Assembly: GCF_040364665.1 (NCBI RefSeq) | Contig: NZ_BAABWX010000001.1 | Span: forward strand, 1,550,001-1,614,000 | From: Cognatishimia sp. WU-CL00825 | GTDB taxonomy: Bacteria > Pseudomonadota > Alphaproteobacteria > Rhodobacterales > Rhodobacteraceae | Direction of reading: 5' to 3' | DNA: 64,000 bases | Part shown: positions 37,901-47,635 of the stretch, piece after piece | Numbering within the stretch: the stretch's first letter is position 1 | Layout: the number at the start of each line of letters is the position of its first letter | The notes under the pieces: model-generated | Told to the model about the DNA's origin: nothing | The model's input: only the letters and a program-made list of their open reading frames with translations | The model's database searches: none | Made by a program: the position numbers and the translations under genes

Positions 37901-38302
37901 ATGCGCAATCTAATACGCTTACTTGTACTGACGGTTATTGCAACACCCGTCGTTGCGGAAACCCCAATGACCGCCGATGCCTTTGATCTTTATACCCGTG
38001 GCAAAACGGTATTCTATTCATCCCAAGGACAACGATACGGGGCAGAAAAATACTTTGATCGCCGTCGCGTGCGCTGGTCGGATTTTGGCGACCAGTGCCA
38101 GGAAGGCCATTGGTATGCGGATGGGTCCGAAATCTGCTTTGTCTATGAGGCCAACCCGTCGGTGCCGCAATGCTGGCACTTTTTTCTGGATGACGGTGGC
38201 CTGACCGCCAAATTCACTGGCGAGGGCCCGCAAACCACTTTGCAAGAGGTTCAAAACTCTGCAGATGAAATGCTGTGTTTTGGGCCCGAGATCGGTGTTT
38301 AG
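37901..38302 (+). CDS. Conserved periplasmic protein of unknown function
   Basis: A 133-residue protein with signal peptide MRNLIRLLVLTVIATPVVA and a mature domain with four cysteines. The order of features (AFDLYTRGKTVFY, RRRVRWSDFGDQCQEGHWY, SEICFVYE, PQCWHFFLDDGGLTA) is one I associate with small secreted proteins common in Rhodobacterales, possibly DUF995-like. It begins 51 bases after alkB on the same strand and may share its transcript. Its stop overlaps that of the convergent xseA. Confidence 0.75.
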   Translation: MRNLIRLLVLTVIATPVVAETPMTADAFDLYTRGKTVFYSSQGQRYGAEKYFDRRRVRWSDFGDQCQEGHWYADGSEICFVYEANPSVPQCWHFFLDDGGLTAKFTGEGPQTTLQEVQNSADEMLCFGPEIGV

Positions 38303-39789
38303 AACAGGCTGCCTTGATCTGGTTTCTTCGGTTTCTTTGTCTTTTTCTTGACAGCAACTTGCGCGCCTTGTTCTAGGGCAAAGCGCCCATCTGCAAATTG
38401 AATTTCAATCGCCTTGGCCTTGGCTGCGGCCTTTGTAGATTTCACAATCTCGTCACCGTCCCAAACGACCGCATAGCCGCGCTCTAAAGTTGCCTCATAG
38501 CCCAGTGTTTTACGCAACCGCTCTAGAGCGTCGAGCCGATCCGCCCAAGCCTTGGTTTGGGTTTTAGCAGCCCCCTCAAAGCGCTGCACCAAAGCGTGCA
38601 GGTTTTTCTGTTTTTGATCAATGTCGCGCTGGATCGGACGGATCGACAAACGGTCAGCGCGCCGGCCCAAAGATTCGCGCTTTGCAGCAACGGCTCGTTG
38701 TAAGTTGGCAGGGCGCAAGGATGCTGCCGTTTCAGTTAATATCAAACGTCGTTTGTCCACCATGGCGCGCAGAGCTACTGGCAGTTTTTCACTGGCTCGA
38801 TCCAGTCTTTGGTTTGGTCCTTCCAGCAAAGTGTCAGCGCGCGGCAATGCCCGTGACAGGTCGCGCAAACGCTGACCGCGCTGCGCGACGCCTGACGTCA
38901 GCGCCCGCGTCATACGGGCGGTTTGTTCATCCACCCAACTTAGCAATTCAAGACGCACAGGCACCGCAAGTTCGGCTGCTGCGGTCGGTGTCGGCGCACG
39001 TTTGTCAGACGCAAAATCTATCAGTGTGGTGTCTGTTTCGTGCCCAACCGCAGAGATCAGCGGAATTTCAGAAGCAGCCGCAGCCCGAACAACGCTTTCT
39101 TCGTTAAACCCCCAAAGGTCTTCGAGGCTGCCGCCCCCCCGCGCCACAATTATCAGATCCGGACGCGGCAAGGCCCCGCCTTTTGACAGGGCATTAAAAC
39201 CCTGAATGCCACGGGTGACTTCCGGGGCGCATTTATCGCCCTGCACTGCCACGGGCCAAATCAGCACTTTGCGCGGGAACCGATCGCGTAGACGATGCAG
39301 AATATCGCGAATAACCGCGCCAGAAGGCGAGGTTACAACGCCGATTACTTCGGGCAAATAGGGCAACGGTTGTTTGTGTGACGCATCAAACAAGCCTTCG
39401 CCAGCCAATTGCAATTTGCGTTTTTCCAACATTGCCATCAAAGCGCCGACGCCCGCTGGTTTCATGTCTTCGATGACCAGTTGGTATTTGGATTGCCCGC
39501 CAAACGTCGTGATCCGCCCTGTGGCCACGACTTCCATGCCCTCTTCGGGGCGCATGGGCAACTTGGAAGCCACCCCTTTCCAGATCACAGTGGCAATGAC
39601 AGATTTTTCATCTTTGAGGTCAAGATAGATGTGACCGGATCGCGGATAAGACACGCGCCCAATCTCGGCACGGATTCGCACATGGCCAAAATTGCCTTCG
39701 ATCACCCGTTTTATTGCACCAGAAAGCTCTGTGACAGAAAATTCCGGGGCATTTTCGCCCTCTCTAGGGTCGTCAAACAAATCTGACAT
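38299..39789 (-). CDS. xseA: Exodeoxyribonuclease VII large subunit
   Basis: A 496-residue catalytic subunit of ExoVII, which degrades single-stranded DNA in both directions. The N-terminal OB fold (FSVTELSGAIKRVIEGNFGHVRIRAE) is followed by the core with GVVTSPSGAVIRDILHRL and VARGGGSLEDLWGFNEE, then a long coiled-coil and a lysine-rich end (VKKKTKKPKKPDQGSLF). GAGG precedes the ATG. The small subunit gene xseB is not in the window. It is divergent from purD, whose start is only about 73 bases away. Confidence 0.96.
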   Translation of the reverse strand: MSDLFDDPREGENAPEFSVTELSGAIKRVIEGNFGHVRIRAEIGRVSYPRSGHIYLDLKDEKSVIATVIWKGVASKLPMRPEEGMEVVATGRITTFGGQSKYQLVIEDMKPAGVGALMAMLEKRKLQLAGEGLFDASHKQPLPYLPEVIGVVTSPSGAVIRDILHRLRDRFPRKVLIWPVAVQGDKCAPEVTRGIQGFNALSKGGALPRPDLIIVARGGGSLEDLWGFNEESVVRAAAASEIPLISAVGHETDTTLIDFASDKRAPTPTAAAELAVPVRLELLSWVDEQTARMTRALTSGVAQRGQRLRDLSRALPRADTLLEGPNQRLDRASEKLPVALRAMVDKRRLILTETAASLRPANLQRAVAAKRESLGRRADRLSIRPIQRDIDQKQKNLHALVQRFEGAAKTQTKAWADRLDALERLRKTLGYEATLERGYAVVWDGDEIVKSTKAAAKAKAIEIQFADGRFALEQGAQVAVKKKTKKPKKPDQGSLF

Positions 39790-39862
39790 CCGGCCTCGCT
39801 TGATGAATGTGCTTTACCAGCTTAGAACGCCCGGAACGGAAGGCCAAGCGGAAGGGCACCTG

Positions 39863-41125
39863 ATGAACATTCTTATCCTCGGTAGCGGCGGTCGGGAACA
39901 TGCTTTGGCATGGGCGGTCAAGCAAAATCCAAAATGCGACCGACTGATCGTAGCGCCCGGTAATGCCGGTATTGCCCAGATCGCTGACTGCGCAACCCTT
40001 GATATTGAAAACGGTGGAGCGGTTGCTAACTTCGTCGAAGAAAACGCCATTGATTTTGTGATCATCGGTCCTGAAGCACCCTTGGCAAAGGGCGTTGCCG
40101 ACCGTTTGCGTGACGCAGGGATCTTGGTATTTGGCCCCTCGGAAGCCGCAGCAGAACTAGAAGCGTCAAAGAACTTTACCAAAGAGATCTGTGTTGCGGC
40201 CAATGCCCCAACAGCCGGGTACGGTCACTTTACGGATGCTGAGGCTGCCAAAGCCTATATCCGCAAAGAAGGCGCGCCAATCGTGGTAAAAGCAGACGGG
40301 CTTGCCGCTGGCAAAGGCGTCATCGTTGCAATGCAAGAAGCAGAGGCGCTGGCCGCTGTTGATGATATGTTTAGTGGCAGTTTTGGCGGAGCCGGTGCCG
40401 AAGTTGTCATCGAAGAATTCATGGATGGCGAGGAAGCTTCCTTGTTTGTATTGGTTGATGGCGAAGATATATTGTCGATTGGCACCGCCCAGGACCACAA
40501 ACGCGTTGGTGAAGGCGATACTGGCCCCAATACCGGTGGCATGGGGGCCTATTCACCCGCGCCGGTTCTGTCAGCAGAGATAGAACAAAAGGCTCTGGAT
40601 GAAATCGTAAAGCCGACAATGGCCGAAATGGCCAACCGTGGCACCCCATATCAGGGCGTGCTTTACGTGGGATTGATGATCAAAGACGGGCAACCACGGC
40701 TTGTGGAATATAACGTGCGCTTTGGAGATCCAGAATGCCAGGTCTTGATGATGCGTCTGGGCGCACAAGCGTTTGACCTGATGCATGCCGCCGCTGAAGG
40801 GCGGTTGTCTGACGCGCAAGTGAACTGGGCACAGGACCACGCGATTACCATTGTGATGGCGGCCAACGGATATCCTGGAGCTTATGAAAAAGGCTCTGAA
40901 ATCAAAGCACTGGCAAGCTTGCCGGAAGACAGTAAGAACTATGTATTCCATGCGGGTACAAAAGAAGATGCTGGCAATATTTTGGCTGTAGGTGGCCGGG
41001 TTTTGAATGTGACCGCCCGCGGTGACACGTTGCAAGAGGCACGGGATCGCGCCTATGCCATGGTTGAGAGCATTGACTGGCCGGGCGGATTTTACCGCCG
41101 CGATATTGGTTGGCGTGCTTTGTAA
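39863..41125 (+). CDS. purD: Phosphoribosylamine--glycine ligase
   Basis: A 420-residue ATP-grasp enzyme that makes glycinamide ribonucleotide in purine synthesis. It begins MNILILGSGGREHALAWAV. VVKADGLAAGKGVIVA, DHKRVGEGDTGPNTGGMGAYSPAP and YNVRFGDPECQVLM are hallmarks. AAGGG precedes the ATG at 39863; a longer frame overlaps xseA and is rejected. Confidence 0.98.
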   Translation: MNILILGSGGREHALAWAVKQNPKCDRLIVAPGNAGIAQIADCATLDIENGGAVANFVEENAIDFVIIGPEAPLAKGVADRLRDAGILVFGPSEAAAELEASKNFTKEICVAANAPTAGYGHFTDAEAAKAYIRKEGAPIVVKADGLAAGKGVIVAMQEAEALAAVDDMFSGSFGGAGAEVVIEEFMDGEEASLFVLVDGEDILSIGTAQDHKRVGEGDTGPNTGGMGAYSPAPVLSAEIEQKALDEIVKPTMAEMANRGTPYQGVLYVGLMIKDGQPRLVEYNVRFGDPECQVLMMRLGAQAFDLMHAAAEGRLSDAQVNWAQDHAITIVMAANGYPGAYEKGSEIKALASLPEDSKNYVFHAGTKEDAGNILAVGGRVLNVTARGDTLQEARDRAYAMVESIDWPGGFYRRDIGWRAL

Positions 41126-41169
41126 ACTTCAGATTTGGTGCGGGGCTGTTGCGTCGCGCCAAAAAAAAT

Positions 41170-41193
41170 GGGTATTTAGATCAAGAACAAGCC
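41170..41193 (-). repeat. Intergenic repeat, copy D (core only, inverted)
   Basis: On the minus strand GGCTTGTTCTTGATC then TAAATACCC, which differs from copy A at 14980-15004 at only a few positions. No attached hairpin follows. It lies in the 82-base gap between convergent purD and the FG-GAP gene. Confidence 0.62.
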
Positions 41194-41207
41194 AAATTTA
41201 GGCCCGG

Positions 41208-41989
41208 CTATGGGCAGCGCATAAGCTGCGCAACACTGTCTGGCCCCTCAAAAGATCCTAGAACCTTTGTCTTAAGTTGGCCCTGTTTGCTCAGGCTCAG
41301 TGACAGAACCTGTGACCAATCACCTTTAAGGACCACCATTTCAGGACGCTGACCGCAGTCACGTATGCCACCGGTGATGAAATCTTGGCCGATGCGATGA
41401 TTGGTGATGTTCTTCTGCGTGGCAATCTGGGTAAGCGTGGTGTTCTTAAAGCGCCAAACCCGCAAAGTCTTGGCGAGATGCGGCCGGTCGACATAGGCGA
41501 TCTCAATCAAGCCATCGCCATCTAGATCTGCCGCCCCAACGGGTGCAAGCCACCGATTGCGTTGCCCGATAAATGGCGTGGCTGCGATCAGCCCATCCGC
41601 GCCATAAATCGCCAGACGCGCGCCCTCGGTCTGACTGCTTTCAACCACAATGACTTCGGGAGCGTTGTCGCCATCAACATCAACAAGTCTTGGGGACAGG
41701 TCTTCGAAAACTCGGTTTTTGGGTAAAACAAGACGGCGACGCGCACCGTTGCTGAGGCGCAATTCCAAAGTGCCCCATTCAACCGTGTCCCCCAACACGC
41801 CATGGGCGTAGCGTGTCGTTGGGTCGGTATAGCGCGCGCTGGTGATGTCGGCTGACGCGGTCTGCCCAAAGAGAGCCAGCGTCAGGATGACTGCCAAGCC
41901 GAGCGGTTGCGACCACAGCTGCTCTCCACGGGTGGCACGGCACGCAGTGCGTGACCCCACTAGGATTTGCAACATGTGGCGCAGCCCCA

Positions 41990-41990
<1 letters not shown>
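41208..41990 (-). CDS. FG-GAP/VCBS-repeat secreted protein
   Basis: A 260-residue protein. A hydrophobic segment (LGLAVILTLALFGQTASA, about residues 31-48) acts as a signal peptide after a long polar lead. The mature part has calcium-binding repeats, VDVDGDNAPEVIVV and ADLDGDGLIEIAYV, as in FG-GAP/VCBS beta-propellers. The start is set by TGATG overlap with the ferredoxin gene, so translation is coupled. A start five codons later (MLQILVG) is also possible. Function unknown; coupling to a ferredoxin is common in Rhodobacterales but unexplained. Confidence 0.85.
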
Positions 41991-42481
<491 letters not shown>

Positions 42482-42594
42482 TCAATCAAAGCCGAATGCA
42501 GGAAATCTGCCTATAGGCTTTTGAGAGGTTGCAAAACCCGCTACAAGTGTCACAACATTCGCAACCATTGCACGGGCCAAAAACAGGGCACAGA

Positions 42595-43149
42595 ATGACA
42601 GATCGTCTCTTATTCGCTACTGCCATCGTCTTGGGACTGAATGCCTGTACGATAGCGTCTGTCGCGCCACCTGATCTGGCGGCATTTAACGAGCCTGACA
42701 TAGTGCAACGATTTGAAAAGGGGCCGCCTGGCGCGCGGCCTGGGAGTTGTTGGGGTAAATCAGTCAGCCCTGCGATCTTTGAAACTGTGACCGAGCAAAT
42801 ATTGTTGCAACCGGCAGAGATATTGTCTGATGGCAGTGTCTTAACACCGGCGGTTTACAAAACCGAAACCGTGCAACGCATTGTGCGCGAGCGTCGTGAA
42901 ACTTGGTTTGAAACGCCTTGCCTCGATGTGTTGACGATCGATTTCACCGAAAGCCTGCAACGAGCATTGAAGGCTCGAAAATACTATCGCGGGTCCATCT
43001 CGGGCAATATGGATGCAAAAACCCGCGCCGCCATTCGCCGCTATCAAAACGAACAGGGGTTGAATTCGGGTATTTTGGCGCTTGAAACAGCACGCCAGCT
43101 TGGGCTTGTCGCCGTGCCCCGCAGCCCTGACAGCCCTGACAGCCCATAA
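42595..43149 (+). CDS. Peptidoglycan-binding lipoprotein
   Basis: A 184-residue protein. MTDRLLFATAIVLGLNAC ends in a lipobox (LNAC), so it is likely a lipoprotein. The C-terminal part (SLQRALKARKYYRGSISGNMDAKTRAAIRRYQNEQGL) is a peptidoglycan-binding domain of the PG_binding_1 type. The middle, WGKSVSPAIFETVTEQILLQP, is conserved in Rhodobacterales homologues. The last residues come from a 9-base tandem repeat and read SPDSPDSP. It converges with degP-like. Confidence 0.85.
   Translation: MTDRLLFATAIVLGLNACTIASVAPPDLAAFNEPDIVQRFEKGPPGARPGSCWGKSVSPAIFETVTEQILLQPAEILSDGSVLTPAVYKTETVQRIVRERRETWFETPCLDVLTIDFTESLQRALKARKYYRGSISGNMDAKTRAAIRRYQNEQGLNSGILALETARQLGLVAVPRSPDSPDSP
43123..43146 (+). 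repeat. 9-base tandem repeat in the peptidoglycan-binding lipoprotein gene
   Basis: AGCCCTGAC occurs twice in tandem, followed by AGCCCA. It codes SPD units and is in frame, so copy-number change would alter length without a frameshift. Confidence 0.6.
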
Positions 43150-43171
43150 AAGGCATCAAATGCACGCCGTC

Positions 43172-43204
43172 AAAAATACAAAAGGGGCACCACTTGGATG
43201 CCCC
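43172..43204 (-). terminator. Rho-independent terminator of the DegP-type protease gene
   Basis: On the minus strand GGGGCATC and GGTGCCCC pair around a 5-base loop and are followed by a thymine-rich run (TTTTGTATTTTT). Confidence 0.8.
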
Positions 43205-43237
43205 CCAGATCTGTTCAAAGTGCGCTAGATCTTTGCC

Positions 43238-44713
43238 TTATTCATCAAGTGCGAGCGCAACAAACCGGGGCTCACCACCGCGGCGCACCAGCAAGAGGAT
43301 CGACTTGCGCCCCCCATCCTTGGCGTCTTGAATGCGCGCTTCAAGATCGGAAATCGACAGCAGTTTTTGCTGGCTGGCTTCCACTAGAAGATCACCTGCC
43401 CGCAATCCTTTTTCATAGGCTTTGGACGTTTCTGAAACGTCTTGCAACACCAATCCGGTTGCATCCGCATCGAGCCCAAGTTCATCGCGCAACGCTTGGG
43501 TGACCGGGGTGACTGTCAACCCTAAGACTTCTTTCTGGATTGGCTCTTCTGGTGTTACCTGAGCAACAGCTGGTACGGCTGTTTCGGCTTCTTCGCGACG
43601 TCCCAAAGTTACCTTTAGAGTTTGCGTTTTTCCGTCGCGCAGGACAACAACCCGCACGGCTTTGCCAACCTCTGTGTTGCCAACTTCGCGTACAAGGCCA
43701 CGTACATCTGCAACATCTTTGCCATCAAAACTAAGGATCACGTCCCCCGCTTCGATGCCGGCCTCCTCTGCAGGGCCTGTGGGGACATCTGTTACCATCG
43801 CGCCAGCGGCCGCTTCCAATCCTTCAACGGCCTCAACCATGTCTTCGGTGACATTTTGAATGCGCACGCCCAACCAGCCGCGCCGTGTCTCGCCAAATTC
43901 CTTCAGCTGATCAATAACCCGGGTGACAACATTAGACGCCATTGAAAAGCCAATCCCGATGGAACCTCCATTAGGAGACAAGATCGCCGTATTCACGCCG
44001 ACGACTTCGCCATCCAGATTGAACAGTGGTCCACCAGAATTGCCACGGTTGATGGCTGCATCTGTTTGAATGTAGTCGTCATAGGTGCCTGAAAGCGCCC
44101 TGTTGCGAGCGGACACAATGCCCGCAGAAACAGAAAAACCCTGACCAAGTGGGTTGCCAACCGCCATGACCCAATCCCCAACCCGGGACAGATCACTATC
44201 GCCAAAACTGACAAAAGCCAGAGGCTGTTCGCTCTCTACTTTTAACAAGGCAATATCTGTATTCGGATCTTTGCCAACCACTGTCGCCGGAAGTTCTTCG
44301 CCAGAGAAGAATTCGATTAGAATTTCGTCGGCCCCGTCAATCACGTGGTTGTTAGTGACAACATAGCCATCTTCGGAAATGACAAATCCCGATCCCAGCG
44401 CGGAGCTACGGCGTGGTCGGTTACCATCTCCATCACCTTCGCCTTGGCGGTCCTGAAACTCTCTGAAAAAATCTTCAAACGGGCTGCCTTCGGGGACAAT
44501 GCCACGCGGGCCAGTCTGGCTGGCAACAACGGTCGAGGTGGTGATGTTGACAACTGCAGGGCTCACTTGTTCTGCAAGGTCCGCAAAACTGTCAGGCCGG
44601 GCCTGAGCAGCTACGGCCTGTGCAATCAGGAACATAAGGCCCAATGCTGATAGCCACATAGCGCGCATTTGCTGTTTACTGAATTCTGGAACGGAAACGG
44701 CGTATGATCTCAC
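43238..44713 (-). CDS. DegP/HtrA-type periplasmic serine protease
   Basis: A 491-residue protease-chaperone. The signal-like segment MRAMWLSALGLMFLIAQAVAAQA precedes the trypsin-like domain with the triad H in VVTNNHVIDG, D in DPNTDIALLKV and S in RGNSGGPLFN. Two PDZ domains follow (about 300-385 and 405-491). This is the Do/MucD family, which clears misfolded envelope proteins. I prefer GTG at 44713 because GGAG lies eight bases before it; ATG at 44668 (MRAMW) is also possible. A terminator follows. Confidence 0.93.
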   Translation of the reverse strand: MRSYAVSVPEFSKQQMRAMWLSALGLMFLIAQAVAAQARPDSFADLAEQVSPAVVNITTSTVVASQTGPRGIVPEGSPFEDFFREFQDRQGEGDGDGNRPRRSSALGSGFVISEDGYVVTNNHVIDGADEILIEFFSGEELPATVVGKDPNTDIALLKVESEQPLAFVSFGDSDLSRVGDWVMAVGNPLGQGFSVSAGIVSARNRALSGTYDDYIQTDAAINRGNSGGPLFNLDGEVVGVNTAILSPNGGSIGIGFSMASNVVTRVIDQLKEFGETRRGWLGVRIQNVTEDMVEAVEGLEAAAGAMVTDVPTGPAEEAGIEAGDVILSFDGKDVADVRGLVREVGNTEVGKAVRVVVLRDGKTQTLKVTLGRREEAETAVPAVAQVTPEEPIQKEVLGLTVTPVTQALRDELGLDADATGLVLQDVSETSKAYEKGLRAGDLLVEASQQKLLSISDLEARIQDAKDGGRKSILLLVRRGGEPRFVALALDE

Positions 44714-45062
44714 TCCCAAATCTCCTTTGGTTTGATTGTTTTTTCGACCGCGCCCCCAATACGCCGTCGACTATACATTAACATAGGGCGCATCATGCCC
44801 ATCGCAATATCAAGTGAAAAGCTTCAAATGCTTGTGAATGGATTGTGATGCAGAAAAGTAGTCGATTTCAAACAATAAGCCAAATCAGGCAATGAATTCC
44901 TGGTGCTGAAACCTCGATATATCAAAGGTGTAAATAAAATTTATCAATAATTAACTATTTTAATGTTGCTTTGGGAAACATATTTGGAAAGGATCAAATT
45001 GAAACTATTTCATAATTATTAATAAATGTTCAATTTCCTCACATAACAAGTTGGATATTCCC
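44714..45062. other. AT-rich intergenic region
   Basis: A gap of about 350 bases between the divergent degP-like gene and a small unknown gene. Bases 44920-45050 are clearly richer in A and T than neighbouring DNA, with runs such as AATAATTAACTATTTTAATG. I see no gene, tRNA or clear terminator in it; it probably holds the promoters of both flanking genes. Confidence 0.6.
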
Positions 45063-45392
45063 ATGCACAGCTGGTTTACTAAGAAATTAGACGACATGAT
45101 TGAATTGGCCAGATACTGTAATTTTCCGATATTACAGGCACATTTTCTAATGTCGCAACGGGCCGTCGAAACGATGTACCAATCAAAGTCCGATCCCAAA
45201 GACGCCCTGGCTGAGATATTACCTTTGCTCATCAGCCATGCAAAATTGACTGGACAAGTTGACGTACAAAACCATTTAGAAAGCGCACTCAGGGCGACGA
45301 AAACGCAACCTCTGAACGCCTCGAAGGTGATTTCAATAGATTTTCGCGCGGGCTCGCATGAAACAAAACCGGATCACAGCGCGCGAAATTAA
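45063..45392 (+). CDS. Small protein of unknown function
   Basis: A 109-residue protein beginning MHSWFTKKLDDMIELARYCNF. It is predicted mostly helical with no signal peptide or membrane segment. I do not recognise the family. A TTG start 12 bases upstream is possible; neither start has a strong ribosome-binding site. Its upstream DNA is unusually AT-rich, and it stands alone on the plus strand between degP-like and hflC, which are both on the minus strand. Confidence 0.5.
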   Translation: MHSWFTKKLDDMIELARYCNFPILQAHFLMSQRAVETMYQSKSDPKDALAEILPLLISHAKLTGQVDVQNHLESALRATKTQPLNASKVISIDFRAGSHETKPDHSARN

Positions 45393-45494
45393 TCTGTCGC
45401 AAGCAGCGTAAGCCGCCGATTTGCCCATTTTGTAATGGCAGGCAATCTAATGCCGTGAAGCACATACCATTTCTGAGACGGTTACAGACAATTT

Positions 45495-45529
45495 CATAAA
45501 CAAAGGGGCCAGCCCATTGGCCAGCCCCC
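45495..45529 (-). terminator. Rho-independent terminator of the hflKC operon
   Basis: On the minus strand GGGGCTGGCC and GGCTGGCCCC pair fully (two G-U pairs) around an AATG loop and are followed by TTTGTTT. It starts 42 bases past hflC. Confidence 0.8.
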
Positions 45530-45570
45530 TGCTAATCATTTACAGCCCTATGGCTAGGAAATTGGCGCGA

Positions 45571-46443
45571 TTATTGCGCTCCTGTGTCGGACTTCAAATA
45601 GTCGAAAAATTCACTGTCTGGCGACATAACCATAGTTGAATTGCTTTCTAGCAATGACCCACGATAGGCTTCCAAAGACCGGTAGAACCGGAAAAACTCT
45701 TGGTCTGATCCATAGGCTTCCGCAAAGACCGCGCTTCGTGTCGCATCTGCTTCACCGCGGATGATTTCCGATTGACGCTTGGCGTCTGACACCAGCTCTA
45801 CAACGGTACGATCCGCTTGCGCACGAATACGTTGCGCCGCTTCTTGACCGCGCGCGCGCTCATCAGTGGCCTCGCGTTCACGTTCTGCGCGCATACGAGA
45901 GAAGGTTGCATCCAGGTTTTCGCGTGGCAAATCGGTTCGCTTTAGACGAACGTCGATCACTTCCAACCCAAGGTTTTTCGCTTCGAAAATTGCGCCGTTC
46001 CGAATGCGCAACATCAAAGCTGCCCGGTCAGAACTTAGAATGTCATTGGATGACACCGAGCCTAGAACCGCACGCAATTCATCGCGCAAAATGCCGTCTA
46101 GACGTCGTGCGGCCAACGCTTCGCCACCAGTACCAACAGCCAAACGGAACTGTTCAGCATCTTCGATCCGGTAACGGGCAAAAGCATCGACAACCAAACG
46201 ACGGTCGTCCAACGGTGTGACTTCAAGCGGTTCAACATCGCGGCTTAGAATACGGTCATCATAGGTGACCACCTCTTGGATGACCGGAATTTTGAAATAG
46301 AGACCAGGCTCTTCTTTCACATCATCCACACGACCGAATTGCAAAACCAGCGCGGTTTCACGTTCGTCCACAATAAAGATAGAAGACAAAAGCCCAGCAA
46401 TTGCAGCGACCAGAACAGGCAGGAAAAAAGCAGATCTACGCAT
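45571..46443 (-). CDS. hflC: HflC, membrane protease modulator
   Basis: A 290-residue SPFH/band 7 protein with one N-terminal helix (AFFLPVLVAAIAGLLSSIFIV). With HflK it forms a large periplasm-facing cage that regulates the FtsH protease. LSRDVEPLEVTPLDDRRLVVDA and the coiled-coil with EREREATDERARGQE are typical. Its ATG overlaps the hflK stop (TGATG), with AAGGGG as ribosome-binding site within hflK. A terminator follows. Confidence 0.96.
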   Translation of the reverse strand: MRRSAFFLPVLVAAIAGLLSSIFIVDERETALVLQFGRVDDVKEEPGLYFKIPVIQEVVTYDDRILSRDVEPLEVTPLDDRRLVVDAFARYRIEDAEQFRLAVGTGGEALAARRLDGILRDELRAVLGSVSSNDILSSDRAALMLRIRNGAIFEAKNLGLEVIDVRLKRTDLPRENLDATFSRMRAEREREATDERARGQEAAQRIRAQADRTVVELVSDAKRQSEIIRGEADATRSAVFAEAYGSDQEFFRFYRSLEAYRGSLLESNSTMVMSPDSEFFDYLKSDTGAQ

Positions 46444-47570
46444 CAGTTATTCCCCTTTTTCAGTTCGTTGAGCGGCAGGTAAGGTACGACACCTTGACCA
46501 GAGGACTGTTCGTCTATGATGATTTTGTCAACGCGTCCAAGCACTTCTTCCATAGTTTCCAGATACAATCGCTTACGTGTTACTTCAGGGGCTTTGCGGT
46601 ACTCTTCCAGAATCGCGGTAAAGCGGCTCGCTTCACCTTCGGCTTGGTTCACAACTAATGCGCGATACCCTTCGGCTTCTTCTAAAACCTGCGCGGCTTC
46701 ACCACGTGCGCCAGCAAGCACTGAGTTCGCGTAAGCATCCGCTTCTTTCTGGGTTCTGTCGCGTTCTTGCTCTGCGGCCTGAACGTCACGGAACGCATCG
46801 ATCACCTGCTGCGGTGGATCGGCTTTGTCGAGGTTCACACGCACGATGTTCACGCCAGAATCATAACTGTCCAGAGTAACTTGGATCAGCTCTTTGAGGC
46901 GGTCAGCAATGGATGCACGATCTCTGTTCAAAATCGGAGCCAGTTCTGATTGCGCAATAATCTCGCGCATCGCGGATTCAGCAACAGCACGGATCGTCAA
47001 TTGTGCGTCACGCAGATTGAACAAAAACTGCGCTGGATCATTGATGTTCCAAACCACTTGGAAATCAATATCAACAATGTTCTCATCGCCGGTCAGCATC
47101 AGGCCAGCATCAGATCCACGTGCACCCACGCCAATCGCTTCGGTTTGTTCGCGCGTCACCGGGATAACTTCAGCAGTCACCAAAGGCCACGGCGCGAAGT
47201 TCAGGCCCGGGTTGCCGGTTGCCGAATACTCACCCAAAAACAATTCAACAGATTGCTCTGATGAGTCGACGCGGTAGAAGCTGGCGAATCCCCAAGCCAC
47301 AACGGCCGCCACAAGGGCGATGCCTATGGTGCCTTTACCAAGACTGGGCCCCTGCCCGCCACCAGAATTACCGCCGCCTGACCGGCCACCGCCATCGCGG
47401 CCTCCCATCAGAACACGCAGCTGATCTTGACCTTTTTTCATCAGATCGTCGATGTCAGGTATCTGGGGGCCGTCGTCTTTCGGACGACGCCCATCGCCAT
47501 TATTGCCGCGCTTGTCATCGCCGCCCTGATTTCCGCCGCCGCCCCAAGGACCGCCACTATTGCCTGCCAT
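46443..47570 (-). CDS. hflK: HflK, membrane protease modulator
   Basis: A 375-residue partner of HflC. The glycine/asparagine-rich N-terminus is cytoplasmic, the single helix is at GTIGIALVAAVVAWGFASFYRV, and the SPFH domain and long coiled-coil follow. AAGGG precedes the ATG. It lies 65 bases past gor; between them is a perfect 10-bp stem-loop, so a rpiA-gor-hflK-hflC transcript is possible with processing or partial termination at that site. Confidence 0.96.
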   Translation of the reverse strand: MAGNSGGPWGGGGNQGGDDKRGNNGDGRRPKDDGPQIPDIDDLMKKGQDQLRVLMGGRDGGGRSGGGNSGGGQGPSLGKGTIGIALVAAVVAWGFASFYRVDSSEQSVELFLGEYSATGNPGLNFAPWPLVTAEVIPVTREQTEAIGVGARGSDAGLMLTGDENIVDIDFQVVWNINDPAQFLFNLRDAQLTIRAVAESAMREIIAQSELAPILNRDRASIADRLKELIQVTLDSYDSGVNIVRVNLDKADPPQQVIDAFRDVQAAEQERDRTQKEADAYANSVLAGARGEAAQVLEEAEGYRALVVNQAEGEASRFTAILEEYRKAPEVTRKRLYLETMEEVLGRVDKIIIDEQSSGQGVVPYLPLNELKKGNN

Positions 47571-47600
47571 AAAGGTTTATCCCTTTCCGTAAATCAATCA

Positions 47601-47626
47601 CGCACCACACTAACCTGTGTGGTGCG
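47601..47626 (-). repeat. Perfect inverted repeat between gor and hflK
   Basis: CGCACCACAC and GTGTGGTGCG form a perfect 10-bp stem with a 6-base loop. No thymine run follows on the minus strand, so it is not a standard terminator. Confidence 0.7.
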
Positions 47627-47635
47627 CAAAGAAAA

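Noticed and set aside
47601..47626. Stem-loop considered as a terminator for gor
   Set aside because: The stem is perfect but no thymine run follows on the minus strand; kept as an inverted repeat only.
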